Positions 1-6,563 of a stretch of DNA of 13,569 bases are shown here, one piece after another. Below the pieces are notes generated by a model. That model made no database searches. It was given only the letters and a program-made list of their open reading frames with translations, and had not been told where the DNA came from. The stretch covers positions 1-13,569 of the forward strand of contig JAEVYS010000088.1 in assembly GCA_023392635.1 (NCBI GenBank), written 5' to 3'. The stretch's first letter is position 1. Each line of letters starts with the position of its first letter. Both the position numbers and the translations under genes were made by a program. The stretch is from Actinomycetes bacterium. Lineage in GTDB: Bacteria > Actinomycetota > Actinomycetes > Propionibacteriales > Propionibacteriaceae.

Positions 1-43
1 GTCCCCCCCGGGACCACGAGGGGCCGGATCGCGACAGCCGAGG

Positions 44-967
44 TCAGCGCGCGCGGGGGTGGGCCGCGAGGAAGACCTCGCGCAGGTGCTCGACGGTCAC
101 CAGCGTGTAGATCTGCGTCGTGGTCACCGAGGCGTGCCCGAGCAGTTCCTGGACGACCCGGACGTCGGCGCCGCCGTCCAGGAGGTGCGTCGCGAAGGAG
201 TGCCGCAGCGTGTGGGGCGAGACCTCGACGCCCAGGTGCGCGGCCTCGGCGGCCTTCTGCAGGACGCCGTACGCGCTCTGCCGGCTCAGCCGCTGGCCCT
301 TGCTGTTCAGCAGCAGCGCCGGGCTCGGGCTCGCGGACGCCTGCGCGAAGGCGGGTCGGCCCCGCACCAACCACGCCTCCACGGCCCTGCGCGCGTACGA
401 GCCGACCGGCACCAGGCGCTCCTTGCGGCCCTTGCCGAACAGGCGAAGCCCGGCGTCCGGGTCGGACAGCAGTGGGGCCACGTCGTCCACATCGAGGTCG
501 AGGAGCTCCGAGATTCGCGCACCGGTCCCGTACAGCAACTCGAGCAGGGCGGCGTCCCTCAGCCCGATCGGGGTGTCGGCGTCGGGGGTGTCGAGCAGCG
601 CCTGCACCTGAGTGAGGTCGAGGGCCTTCGGCAGGTTCCGGCCGGCCTTGGGCGGACTGACGACCGCCGCCGGGTTGGTCGGCGTCCTGCCCTCCGCAGC
701 GGCGAACGTGTGCAGCGACCGGACGGCGACCAGCGTGCGGGTGGCGCTGGACAGCGACAGTGGCGCGCGGCCGTCGGGAGGGGCCTGCAGGTGGCCGAGG
801 AAGGCGGCGACGTCGGCGTCGGTGACGTCGGCAGGGTCCTCGATGCCGCGTCCGGCCAGGAACTCGGTGTAGCGGGCGAGGTCACGGCGATACGCGGCAA
901 CGGTGTTCGGTGACGCCCCCCGCTCCACGGTCAGGTGGTCGAGGTAGCCACGCACCAGCCGCGCCAT
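44..967 (-). CDS. xerD: Site-specific tyrosine recombinase XerD
   Basis: Tyrosine recombinase of 307 aa that, with XerC, resolves chromosome dimers at dif next to the division septum. The N-terminal SAM-like core-binding domain covers about residues 1-90 (GYLDHLTVERG...NTVAAYRRDL) and the catalytic domain about 112-300. All family catalytic residues are visible: R151 (GTGARISELL), K179 (FGKGRKERLVPV), H252 and R255 (HTLRHSFATHLL), H278 (LLGHASVTTTQIYT) and the nucleophile Y287. Length is normal for XerC/XerD. I call XerD rather than XerC because of the pyrG-NUDIX-xerD order of M. tuberculosis (Rv1699-Rv1701) and the C-terminal end (AHPRAR). An ATG at 1009 would add 14 residues and overlap the NUDIX gene by 17 nt. 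It has a weak AGG upstream, whereas the 967 ATG has no clear Shine-Dalgarno, so the start is uncertain. It is last in the pyrG operon. Confidence 0.93.
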   Translation of the reverse strand: MARLVRGYLDHLTVERGASPNTVAAYRRDLARYTEFLAGRGIEDPADVTDADVAAFLGHLQAPPDGRAPLSLSSATRTLVAVRSLHTFAAAEGRTPTNPAAVVSPPKAGRNLPKALDLTQVQALLDTPDADTPIGLRDAALLELLYGTGARISELLDLDVDDVAPLLSDPDAGLRLFGKGRKERLVPVGSYARRAVEAWLVRGRPAFAQASASPSPALLLNSKGQRLSRQSAYGVLQKAAEAAHLGVEVSPHTLRHSFATHLLDGGADVRVVQELLGHASVTTTQIYTLVTVEHLREVFLAAHPRAR

Positions 968-992
968 CGGCGTGCGGGGGCGGGCCTGCGGC

Positions 993-1685
993 TCACCCGG
1001 CGTCGCCATGGAGCCTGGCCAGGGCGGCATTGTGCAGGTCGCGAGCCGAGCGCGCCGGCCAGTCGGCGCCGGGTTCGCGCAGCGCGTCCAGCCGCCCGGA
1101 GAGCCGGGCGACCTCGAGCGCGAGGACGCCGGCGACCATCGTGGGGTTCTGCAGCCTGCCCGCGAGGACGGCGTCCACCAGGTCGGCGCGCGCCGCCCAG
1201 CACACCTCCATGTGGGCCTCCTCGCCGGCGGCGACGAAACCGTCCGGGGCCGGTGCGTCGGAGAGCTCGGAGGCCAGGTAGATCCGCAGCGACTCCTGGT
1301 TGCCGCCGGGCGTGGTGAACATGTCCACCAAGACGCGCCACCGGCCGGCCCGCAGGCCCACCTCCTCGGCCAGCTCCCGTTCGGCGGCAGCCAGCCAGCT
1401 CTCTCCGTCGGCGTCCAGCAGGCCGGCCGGCGGCTCCACCAGCTGGAAGCCCACCGGGTGCCGGTACTGGCGCACCACCGCGATGCGGTCCTGGGTGTCC
1501 CAGGCGATGACCCCCACCGCACCCGGGTGCAGCAGGTACTGCCGCTGCATCCGGCCACCGTCGGGTGTCACGACGGTGTCGTCCACGAAGTCCGACACGT
1601 TCCCGCGGCCGAGCACCGTGCTCTCGGCGACCGGCCACACCATCGGCGAGTCGGTGACCTCGGCCGCGGTCAGCTGGCGGGCCAA
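993..1685 (-). CDS. NUDIX hydrolase, ADP-ribose pyrophosphatase type
   Basis: Protein of 230 aa of the NUDIX superfamily, probably hydrolysing ADP-ribose to AMP and ribose 5-phosphate in the cytoplasm. The NUDIX box lies at residues 88-111 and ends in RELAEEVGL. It has six rather than five residues between the first Gly (G88) and the Glu (E95), a spacing I recall from the M. tuberculosis ADPRase Rv1700. The preceding QYRHPVGFQLVEPPAG (73-88) is the usual ADPRase entry to the box, and GGNQESLRIYLA follows it. The TTG start lies 3 nt after the pyrG stop codon and has GAGGA about 7 nt upstream inside the pyrG end, so coupled translation is likely. An ATG at 1643 (MVWPVAEST) is the alternative. 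The substrate is inferred from subfamily and synteny; other nucleoside diphosphate derivatives are possible. Confidence 0.88.
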   Translation of the reverse strand: MARQLTAAEVTDSPMVWPVAESTVLGRGNVSDFVDDTVVTPDGGRMQRQYLLHPGAVGVIAWDTQDRIAVVRQYRHPVGFQLVEPPAGLLDADGESWLAAAERELAEEVGLRAGRWRVLVDMFTTPGGNQESLRIYLASELSDAPAPDGFVAAGEEAHMEVCWAARADLVDAVLAGRLQNPTMVAGVLALEVARLSGRLDALREPGADWPARSARDLHNAALARLHGDAG

Positions 1686-1688
1686 CGC

Positions 1689-3350
1689 CTAGTCCTCGTC
1701 CTCGAAGAGACGGGTGGACAGCTTGCGCTTCAGGGCCGCCTCGACGAGGCCGGCGAACAGCGGGTGCGGCTGGGTCGGACGGGACTTCAGCTCGGGGTGC
1801 GCCTGGGTCCCGATGTAGTAGGGGTGGACCTCTCGGTCGAGCTCGACGAATTCCACCAGGTTGCCGTCGGGGCTGGTGCCGGAGATCTTGAGGCCGTGGC
1901 TGGCGAGATCGTCGCGGTACCCGTTGTTCACCTCGTAACGGTGGCGGTGGCGCTCGCTCACCCGGGTGGCGCCGTACTGGTGTGCCACGACCGAGCCGGG
2001 CACCAGATCGGCCGGGTAGGCACCGAGCCGCATCGTCGCGCCCATGTCACCCTTGCCCGAGACGATGGCCACCTGCTCAGCCATGGTGGCGATCACCGGA
2101 GCGTGCGTCTCGGGCTCGAACTCGGTGGACGCCGCATCCTCCAGCCCGAGCAGGTTCCGGGCGGCCTCGATGACCATGCACTGCAGGCCGAGGCACAGCC
2201 CCAGCGTCGGCAGCTGGTTCTCCCGGGCGTAGCGCAGCGCGCCGAGCTTGCCCTCGACGCCCCGGATCCCGAACCCTCCGGGCACGCACACGCCGTCCAC
2301 GTCACCGAGCGCTGCAGCGGCCCCCGCCGGGGTCTCGCACGTGTCGGACGCGACCCAGCGGATGTTCACCTTCGCCCAGTTCGCGAAGCCGCCGGCCCGC
2401 AGTGCCTCGGACACCGACAGGTAGGCGTCCGGCAGGTCGATGTACTTTCCGACCAGGGCGATCGTCACCTGCTCCTTGGGGTGGTGCACGCGCTCGAGCA
2501 GGTCGTCCCAGGTGCTCCAGTTGACGTCACGGAACGAGACGCCGAGGCGACGCACCACATAGGCGTCGAGTCCCTCGTCGTGGATCACCTTGGGGATGTC
2601 GTAGATGGACGGAGCGTCGGGGCAGGAGATCACGGCCTCTTCATCGACGTCACACATCAGGGCGATCTTGCGCTTCACGCCGGTCGGGATGTCCATGCTC
2701 GCGCGGCACACGATCGCGTCGGGCTGGATGCCGACCTGGCGCAGGGCTGCGACCGAGTGCTGGGTCGGCTTGGTCTTGAGCTCACCGGACGGGCCGATGT
2801 AGGGCACCAGCGAGACGTGCAGGAAGAACGCGTTCTCGCGTCCGACCTCGCGGCGCACCTGACGGGCGGCCTCGAGGAACGGCAGCGACTCGATGTCACC
2901 GACGGTGCCGCCGATCTCGTGGATGACGACGTCGACGCCCGGGCCGGCCATCGCCAGCATCTCGTCCTTGATCTCGTTGGTGATGTGCGGGATCACCTGC
3001 ACGGTGTCGCCCAGGAAGTCGCCGCGGCGCTCCTTGGCGATCACGCGGGAGTACACCTTGCCAGTGGTGACGTTGGCCTCGGCGTTCAGCGGGACGTTGA
3101 GGAACCGCTCGTAGTGGCCGATGTCGAGGTCGGTCTCTGCGCCGTCCTCGGTCACGAAGACCTCGCCGTGCTGGAACGGGTTCATGGTGCCCGGGTCGAC
3201 GTTCAGGTACGGATCCAGCTTCTGCATGGTGACCCGGAGGCCCCGGGCGACCAGCAGGCTGCCCAGGCTGGACGCGGTCAGCCCCTTGCCGAGAGAGGAG
3301 ACGACTCCCCCTGTGACGAATACGTGCTTTGTCTGAGAGGAGGTGCCCAC
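1689..3350 (-). CDS. pyrG: CTP synthase (glutamine-hydrolysing)
   Basis: Enzyme of 553 aa making CTP from UTP, ATP and glutamine, the last step of pyrimidine nucleotide synthesis. The N-terminal amidoligase domain (about 1-270) carries the P-loop GGVVSSLGKG at 14-23, the stretch KLDPYLNVDPGTMNPFQHGE and the GTVGDIES motif at 148-155. The C-terminal class I glutaminase domain shows GGFG at 358-361, the nucleophile C386 in LGLCLGLQ, and H518/E520 in QAHPEL. Length is typical. The GTG at 3350 gives the usual GTSSQTKHVFVTGG beginning; an upstream in-frame TTG at 3389 would add 13 atypical residues and is rejected. GGAGG ends only 3 nt before the GTG, too close for a normal ribosome binding site. 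A TATGCT -10 box 8 nt upstream suggests leaderless translation. It is the first gene of pyrG-NUDIX-xerD. Confidence 0.97.
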   Translation of the reverse strand: MGTSSQTKHVFVTGGVVSSLGKGLTASSLGSLLVARGLRVTMQKLDPYLNVDPGTMNPFQHGEVFVTEDGAETDLDIGHYERFLNVPLNAEANVTTGKVYSRVIAKERRGDFLGDTVQVIPHITNEIKDEMLAMAGPGVDVVIHEIGGTVGDIESLPFLEAARQVRREVGRENAFFLHVSLVPYIGPSGELKTKPTQHSVAALRQVGIQPDAIVCRASMDIPTGVKRKIALMCDVDEEAVISCPDAPSIYDIPKVIHDEGLDAYVVRRLGVSFRDVNWSTWDDLLERVHHPKEQVTIALVGKYIDLPDAYLSVSEALRAGGFANWAKVNIRWVASDTCETPAGAAAALGDVDGVCVPGGFGIRGVEGKLGALRYARENQLPTLGLCLGLQCMVIEAARNLLGLEDAASTEFEPETHAPVIATMAEQVAIVSGKGDMGATMRLGAYPADLVPGSVVAHQYGATRVSERHRHRYEVNNGYRDDLASHGLKISGTSPDGNLVEFVELDREVHPYYIGTQAHPELKSRPTQPHPLFAGLVEAALKRKLSTRLFEDED

Positions 3351-3358
3351 GGGCCTCC

Positions 3359-3389
3359 AGCATAAAGGGCAGACCGGCCCGCCGACCAA
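3359..3389 (-). promoter_or_regulatory. Candidate pyrG promoter with leaderless-type start
   Basis: On the minus strand TATGCT (3364-3359) fits the actinobacterial -10 consensus TANNNT and ends 8 nt before the pyrG GTG at 3350, so transcription would begin at or within 1-2 nt of the start codon. TTGGTC (3389-3384) could serve as the -35, although the 19-nt spacing is slightly long. This is inferred from pattern and position only. Confidence 0.5.
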
Positions 3390-3414
3390 CCCGACGCTCC
3401 GCTGGACAGCCCTT

Positions 3415-3441
3415 CGGCCGCCCCCTTCCCGGAGGCGGCCG
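3415..3441 (-). terminator. Candidate hairpin terminator after the phospholipase A2 gene
   Basis: CGGCCGCC (3415-3422) and GGCGGCCG (3434-3441) are perfect 8-bp complementary arms around an 11-nt loop, starting 17 nt downstream of the phospholipase stop. On the minus strand no T-tract follows, as is common for actinobacterial hairpins. It would separate the phospholipase unit from the pyrG promoter at 3359-3389. The remaining bases up to the pyrG start hold nothing else recognisable. Confidence 0.45.
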
Positions 3442-3458
3442 CAGGGTCGGGCGTTGGC

Positions 3459-3995
3459 TCAGCCGAAGAACGCGTCGTCGGCGAAGTGGCTCACGGCCTC
3501 GTAGAACGTCTTCGCCGCCGCCTTGCACGCCGCGCGCAGCGGAGCCTTGATGACGCCGCCGAACTTGCTGTCGCACTGGATCTTCATGTTGGAGTAGAAC
3601 CGCGAGTCGATCTTGTCCTTGGTCGCGCGGGTGGGGCTGAACTTCGGGTGCACGCCGGGCGTCGTGGTGTTCTTGCCGAAGTTGCGGTAGCCGAAGTCGT
3701 GGCGGTCGCAGGAGTGTTCGAACACCTTGCCGTAGACCTTGATCACCACACCGAGCCCGCCGGCGACGAGCACCTTGTCCGGCACGCTGCAGCCGTCGTT
3801 CGTCCAGTTCAGCGACGTCGGGTACTTCGCCTTGTACTTGGCGTAGTTGGAACCACCCACCCGCTCGTACTCCACCGCGACCGCTGCCGCCTTCAACGTC
3901 GCGCGAGGCGTCGCCGACGCCGGCGCGACCAGGCCGAGGCCGGTGGTGAGTGCCAGCAGGCCGACCGCCAGGCTGCGGAGAATCCAATTCTTCAT
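3459..3995 (-). CDS. Secreted prokaryotic phospholipase A2
   Basis: Protein of 178 aa resembling the small calcium-dependent phospholipases A2 of Streptomyces violaceoruber type, which release the sn-2 fatty acid of glycerophospholipids outside the cell. Residues 1-28 form a Sec signal peptide: K2, a hydrophobic core from about 5 to 24, and a predicted cut after APASA. The motif CDRHDFGYRNFGK at 96-108 contains the catalytic H99 and D100. By comparison with the Streptomyces enzyme, D67 (TNDGC) and D100 should bind calcium and D130 (KID) should pair with H99. Four cysteines, C69, C96, C141 and C157, fit the two expected disulfides. The stretch between C69 and C96 is longer than I recall for the Streptomyces enzyme. 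The ATG at 3995 has AAGGA 8 nt upstream; earlier in-frame codons precede the signal peptide and are unlikely. It is divergent from a tetR-like gene. Confidence 0.88.
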   Translation of the reverse strand: MKNWILRSLAVGLLALTTGLGLVAPASATPRATLKAAAVAVEYERVGGSNYAKYKAKYPTSLNWTNDGCSVPDKVLVAGGLGVVIKVYGKVFEHSCDRHDFGYRNFGKNTTTPGVHPKFSPTRATKDKIDSRFYSNMKIQCDSKFGGVIKAPLRAACKAAAKTFYEAVSHFADDAFFG

Positions 3996-4022
3996 CGGAG
4001 GGGTCCTTCCCGATCGTCGTGA

Positions 4023-4037
4023 CCGGGATCCTCCCGG
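4023..4037. repeat. 15-bp inverted repeat upstream of phospholipase A2 gene
   Basis: CCGGGA and TCCCGG flank a 3-base centre (CCGGGATCCTCCCGG), a perfect 6+3+6 palindrome 28-42 nt upstream of the phospholipase start. It could be a second protein binding site or, if transcribed, a small hairpin in the 5' leader. Function unknown. Confidence 0.4.
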
Positions 4038-4087
4038 CAGCACTCATCCTCCTGACCAGCCCGCGCCTGCGGAATGCCTCGGGCGCG

Positions 4088-4102
4088 GAAGTAAATTACT
4101 TC
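4088..4102. promoter_or_regulatory. Candidate TetR operator between the divergent genes
   Basis: GAAGTAAATTACTTC is a perfect inverted repeat, 7+1+7, and the most AT-rich stretch of the intergenic region. Size, symmetry and position between a TetR-family gene and a divergent target gene are typical of TetR-family operators. Both strands contain a TANNNT hexamer inside it (TAAATT on plus, TAATTT on minus), so a bound repressor could cover a promoter -10 for the phospholipase gene. No good -35 was seen for either orientation. The match to this particular regulator is inference from context. Confidence 0.62.
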
Positions 4103-4131
4103 TCCTCCTGCCCTCCTCTCCGCGCGCTGGT

Positions 4132-4137
4132 TAGGGT
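4132..4137 (+). promoter_or_regulatory. Candidate -10 of the tetR-like gene, leaderless-type spacing
   Basis: TAGGGT fits the TANNNT -10 pattern and ends 8 nt before the ATG at 4146, the same spacing as at pyrG. No Shine-Dalgarno precedes the ATG closely, which is consistent with a leaderless mRNA. The -35 region is poor. Confidence 0.4.
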
Positions 4138-4145
4138 GTTCGGTC

Positions 4146-4901
4146 ATGACACGACGCAGCGCCGAGGAGACCCGCCGCCGGTTGCTCGCGATCGGGCTCC
4201 AGCTGTTGCACGAGCGTGGCCCGGCGGCCGTCGTCGGCCACATCCGGCTCAGTTCGGTGCTGCGCCGCGCCGGCCTCACCACGGGCGCCGCGTACCGCAT
4301 CTGGGAGGACCAGACCGCCTACCACCGCGAGCTGGCCCTGGAGGCGCTGCGCTACCGCGACCTCACCTCGAACGCCCGGACGGTGGCCGCGGTCCTCCCC
4401 TCGATGCTCGACGCCTCGGCCACCTGGCAGGAGGTCGTCCGCCGGGGCGCCGAGCCCAACCTGCGGCGGTATCCGGAGGATGTCGCGTTCCTGACCTCCC
4501 TGGCGATCCGGGCGAGTTCGTTCGGTGACCCTGAGCTCCTCGAAGCCGGGCACCAGCGCCATCGTGAGGCGCTCGCGTCCTATGGGGAGCTCTACGACGC
4601 GGTGCTGCGCTGGAGTGGCCGGCGGATGCGGGCCGGTTTCACGCTGGTCGACCTTGCGGCTGCGCTCGCCGCGGCCTCGGAGGGGTTCGGCCTGCAGAAC
4701 GCTGCGGGCCTGCCGCACGAACGACTCCGGCTGGATCCCGCGGCGGACGGCCCCGGGGAGGTGTCCTGGTCATTGCTGGCGGTGACCGCCGTCGCGCTCT
4801 GCGAGAAGATGACCGAGGCGGACCCGGACGCGCCCGCGTTCAGCGCGTCCGACCTCCCCGCGGGCTGGGTGGGCGCGGTTCCCGGTTCAGCCGCGGGCTG
4901 A
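4146..4901 (+). CDS. TetR-family transcriptional regulator
   Basis: Protein of 251 aa and the only plus-strand gene of the window. Residues 1-65 look like a TetR N-terminal DNA-binding domain: a first helix (EETRRRLLAIGLQLLHERG), then IRLSSVLRRAGLTTGAAYRIWED at about 33-55. There RAGLTTGAAYRIW corresponds to the family pattern xxGVSxGxxYxHF, with Trp replacing the usual Phe. The remaining part is a variable helical ligand and dimer domain ending in a proline- and alanine-rich tail; the protein is slightly longer than usual for the family. The ligand cannot be read from sequence. Divergence from a secreted phospholipase A2 with a palindromic site between them suggests local repression and perhaps sensing of a lipid or fatty acid, which is inference. 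Its last 15 nt overlap the end of recN on the other strand. Confidence 0.85.
   Translation: MTRRSAEETRRRLLAIGLQLLHERGPAAVVGHIRLSSVLRRAGLTTGAAYRIWEDQTAYHRELALEALRYRDLTSNARTVAAVLPSMLDASATWQEVVRRGAEPNLRRYPEDVAFLTSLAIRASSFGDPELLEAGHQRHREALASYGELYDAVLRWSGRRMRAGFTLVDLAAALAAASEGFGLQNAAGLPHERLRLDPAADGPGEVSWSLLAVTAVALCEKMTEADPDAPAFSASDLPAGWVGAVPGSAAG
4887..4901. repeat. Inverted repeat forming both stop codons of tetR and recN
   Basis: TCAGCCGCGGGCTGA is a 6+3+6 inverted repeat that coincides exactly with the overlap of the convergent tetR-like and recN genes, supplying TGA to each strand. It could fold into a short hairpin in either transcript and act as a weak bidirectional terminator, although no T-tract follows on either side. 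The geometry is certain; the terminator role is inference. Confidence 0.45.
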
Positions 4902-6563
4902 GGCGAGCAGCTCGCGGGCGTGCGCCAGCCCGGAGTCGGTCGAGTCCAGGCCGCCCATCATGCGGGCCAGCACCTCGACCCGGTCGTCGGCCTCGACGAG
5001 GTGGACGCCACTGGTGGTGACCGAGCCGTCGTCGGCCTTGGCGACCACGTAATGACGGTCGGCGAACGCGGCGACCTGCGCGAGGTGCGTGACCACGATC
5101 ACCTGGCACCGCCGGGCGAGGAGAGCGAGCCGGCGCCCGATCTCCAGCGCGACCGCACCACCGACGCCGGCGTCGACCTCGTCGAAGACGAACGTCTGGC
5201 CGCTGGCCTCGGTGGCCAGCACCACTTCGAGGGCGAGCCGCACCCGGCTCAGCTCGCCGCCGGAGGCCACCCTGCCCAGCGGGCCGGGGGCGCTGCCGGG
5301 GTTCGCGGAGAACAGCAGGTTCACCGAGTCGGCGCCGGAAGGCCCCGGATCGGTCGGGGTGAGTTCGAACGAAAGGCGCGCCTTCGGCATCGCCAGCGCC
5401 GTCAGCTCGGACGCCACCAGACCGGCCAGCTCGTGCGCGGCTGCCCTCCGCAGGTCGCTGATCCGTGCCGCGGCGGCGGCGAGCCTGGCGTCCAGTCGTT
5501 CGATGACGGCGCGCAGTTCCTCGATACGGGTGTCGCCGGCGTCCAGCTGCGTGACCCGGGTGACGGCGTCGGCGGCCCACGCCAACACGTCGTCCACCGT
5601 GTCGCCGTACTTGCGAGTGAGGTGCGCCAGCTCGGCGCGGCGGCCGGCGATCCACTCCAGGCGGAGCGGATCGGCGTCCAGCCCCGCGGCGTAGGAGGCC
5701 AACGATGACGCCACATCGGCCAGGCCGGCCACGGCACCGGCGAGCTCGTCGGCGATCGGTGCGAGCCCGGCATCCTTGTCGACCGCGGGCGCGAGGGCCT
5801 TGCGCGCGGCCCCGGCAAGGCTGAGCGCGTCCACCGCGTCGTAGCTGTCCTCGTCCCCGGCCAGCGCGACCAGCGCCGTGTGGGAGGCCTGCCTCAGGTC
5901 GTCCACCGCCTGCAGGCGCAGCGACTCGGCAGCGAGTGCCCGGTCCTCCCCCGGCTGGGGGTCGATCTTCGCGATCTCGTCCAGCCCGAAGTGCAACAGG
6001 TCGAGTTCGCGCGCGCGGGCCTGCGACTGGGTGGTCAGCTCGGCCAGCTCGGACGCCGCAGCGCGGCGGGCGGCGTAGTCGGCCCGGTAGGGCCCGAGTT
6101 CTGCCAGGAGGGCTTCGCCGGCGTAGCGGTCGAGAACCTCGAGCTGCCGCTCCGGCGTGCCCAGCCGCAGCTGCTCGGACTGGCCGTGCACGGTCACCCA
6201 TTCGCCCACCACCTCGGCGCCGGTGGACAGCGGCACCTGGGCGCCGCCGATCGCCATCCGGGAGCGGCTGGCACCCAGGTGCCGACTGACCAGCACCTCG
6301 TCGTCCTCCACCTCCGCACCCAGTTCCGCGAGTGGTTCGGCCACGGCGGCGTCCACCCGCCAACGGCCCTCGACGAGCGCCCGGGCGGCACCGTTGCGCA
6401 CCAGCCTCGGATCCGCCTTGGCTCCGGCGAGCAGGGCCAGCCCGGTGACGATCATGGTCTTGCCCGCGCCGGTCTCGCCGGTGACCGCGGTGAAGCCGGG
6501 GCCGGGCTCGATCATGGCGTCGCCGATGACCCCCAGATCGGCGATGCGGAGCTCAACGAGCAT
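4887..6563 (-). CDS. recN: DNA repair protein RecN
   Basis: SMC-like ATPase of 558 aa acting in recombinational repair of double-strand breaks. The N-terminal part starts with MLVELRIADLGVI and carries Walker A GETGAGKT at 29-36. A long helical middle of about 150-380 contains the conserved HGQSEQLRL (126-134) and RKYGDTVDDVLAW (317-329). The C-terminal head holds the ABC signature ASGGELSRVRL (433-443), Walker B FVFDEVDAGVGG (458-469) and VTHLAQVAAFADRHY. Length is normal and no key motif is missing. The ATG at 6563 overlaps the end of nadK by 11 nt, which supports translational coupling; a longer in-frame reading to 6590 adds nine atypical residues. tlyA-nadK-recN is a conserved actinobacterial order. 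Confidence 0.96.
   Translation of the reverse strand: MLVELRIADLGVIGDAMIEPGPGFTAVTGETGAGKTMIVTGLALLAGAKADPRLVRNGAARALVEGRWRVDAAVAEPLAELGAEVEDDEVLVSRHLGASRSRMAIGGAQVPLSTGAEVVGEWVTVHGQSEQLRLGTPERQLEVLDRYAGEALLAELGPYRADYAARRAAASELAELTTQSQARARELDLLHFGLDEIAKIDPQPGEDRALAAESLRLQAVDDLRQASHTALVALAGDEDSYDAVDALSLAGAARKALAPAVDKDAGLAPIADELAGAVAGLADVASSLASYAAGLDADPLRLEWIAGRRAELAHLTRKYGDTVDDVLAWAADAVTRVTQLDAGDTRIEELRAVIERLDARLAAAAARISDLRRAAAHELAGLVASELTALAMPKARLSFELTPTDPGPSGADSVNLLFSANPGSAPGPLGRVASGGELSRVRLALEVVLATEASGQTFVFDEVDAGVGGAVALEIGRRLALLARRCQVIVVTHLAQVAAFADRHYVVAKADDGSVTTSGVHLVEADDRVEVLARMMGGLDSTDSGLAHARELLASARG

Noticed and set aside
1..14. GTCCC-CCCC-GGGAC inverted repeat downstream of xerD
   Set aside because: It could be part of an operon terminator, but it sits at the window edge, has a short stem and cannot be judged without the flanking sequence.
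44..967. xerD considered as an integrase of a mobile element
   Set aside because: Its neighbours are housekeeping genes in conserved order, no attachment-site repeat or tRNA is adjacent, and the sequence is closest to chromosomal XerD.
968..1558. In-frame N-terminal extension of xerD by almost 200 codons
   Set aside because: The added residues are Arg/Pro/Ser/Thr-rich frame shadow of the NUDIX gene; the XerD family begins near residue MARLVRGYLDHL.
972..3365. Long plus-strand open frame of 797 codons opposite the NUDIX and pyrG genes
   Set aside because: It is the antisense shadow of two well-conserved genes in GC-rich DNA; its translation is His/Arg/Gly/Val-rich with no domain.
3351..3389. 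Upstream TTG start for pyrG giving 13 extra residues
   Set aside because: The extra residues (including two Cys and a Trp) are unlike CTP synthase N-termini, and they overlap the candidate promoter.
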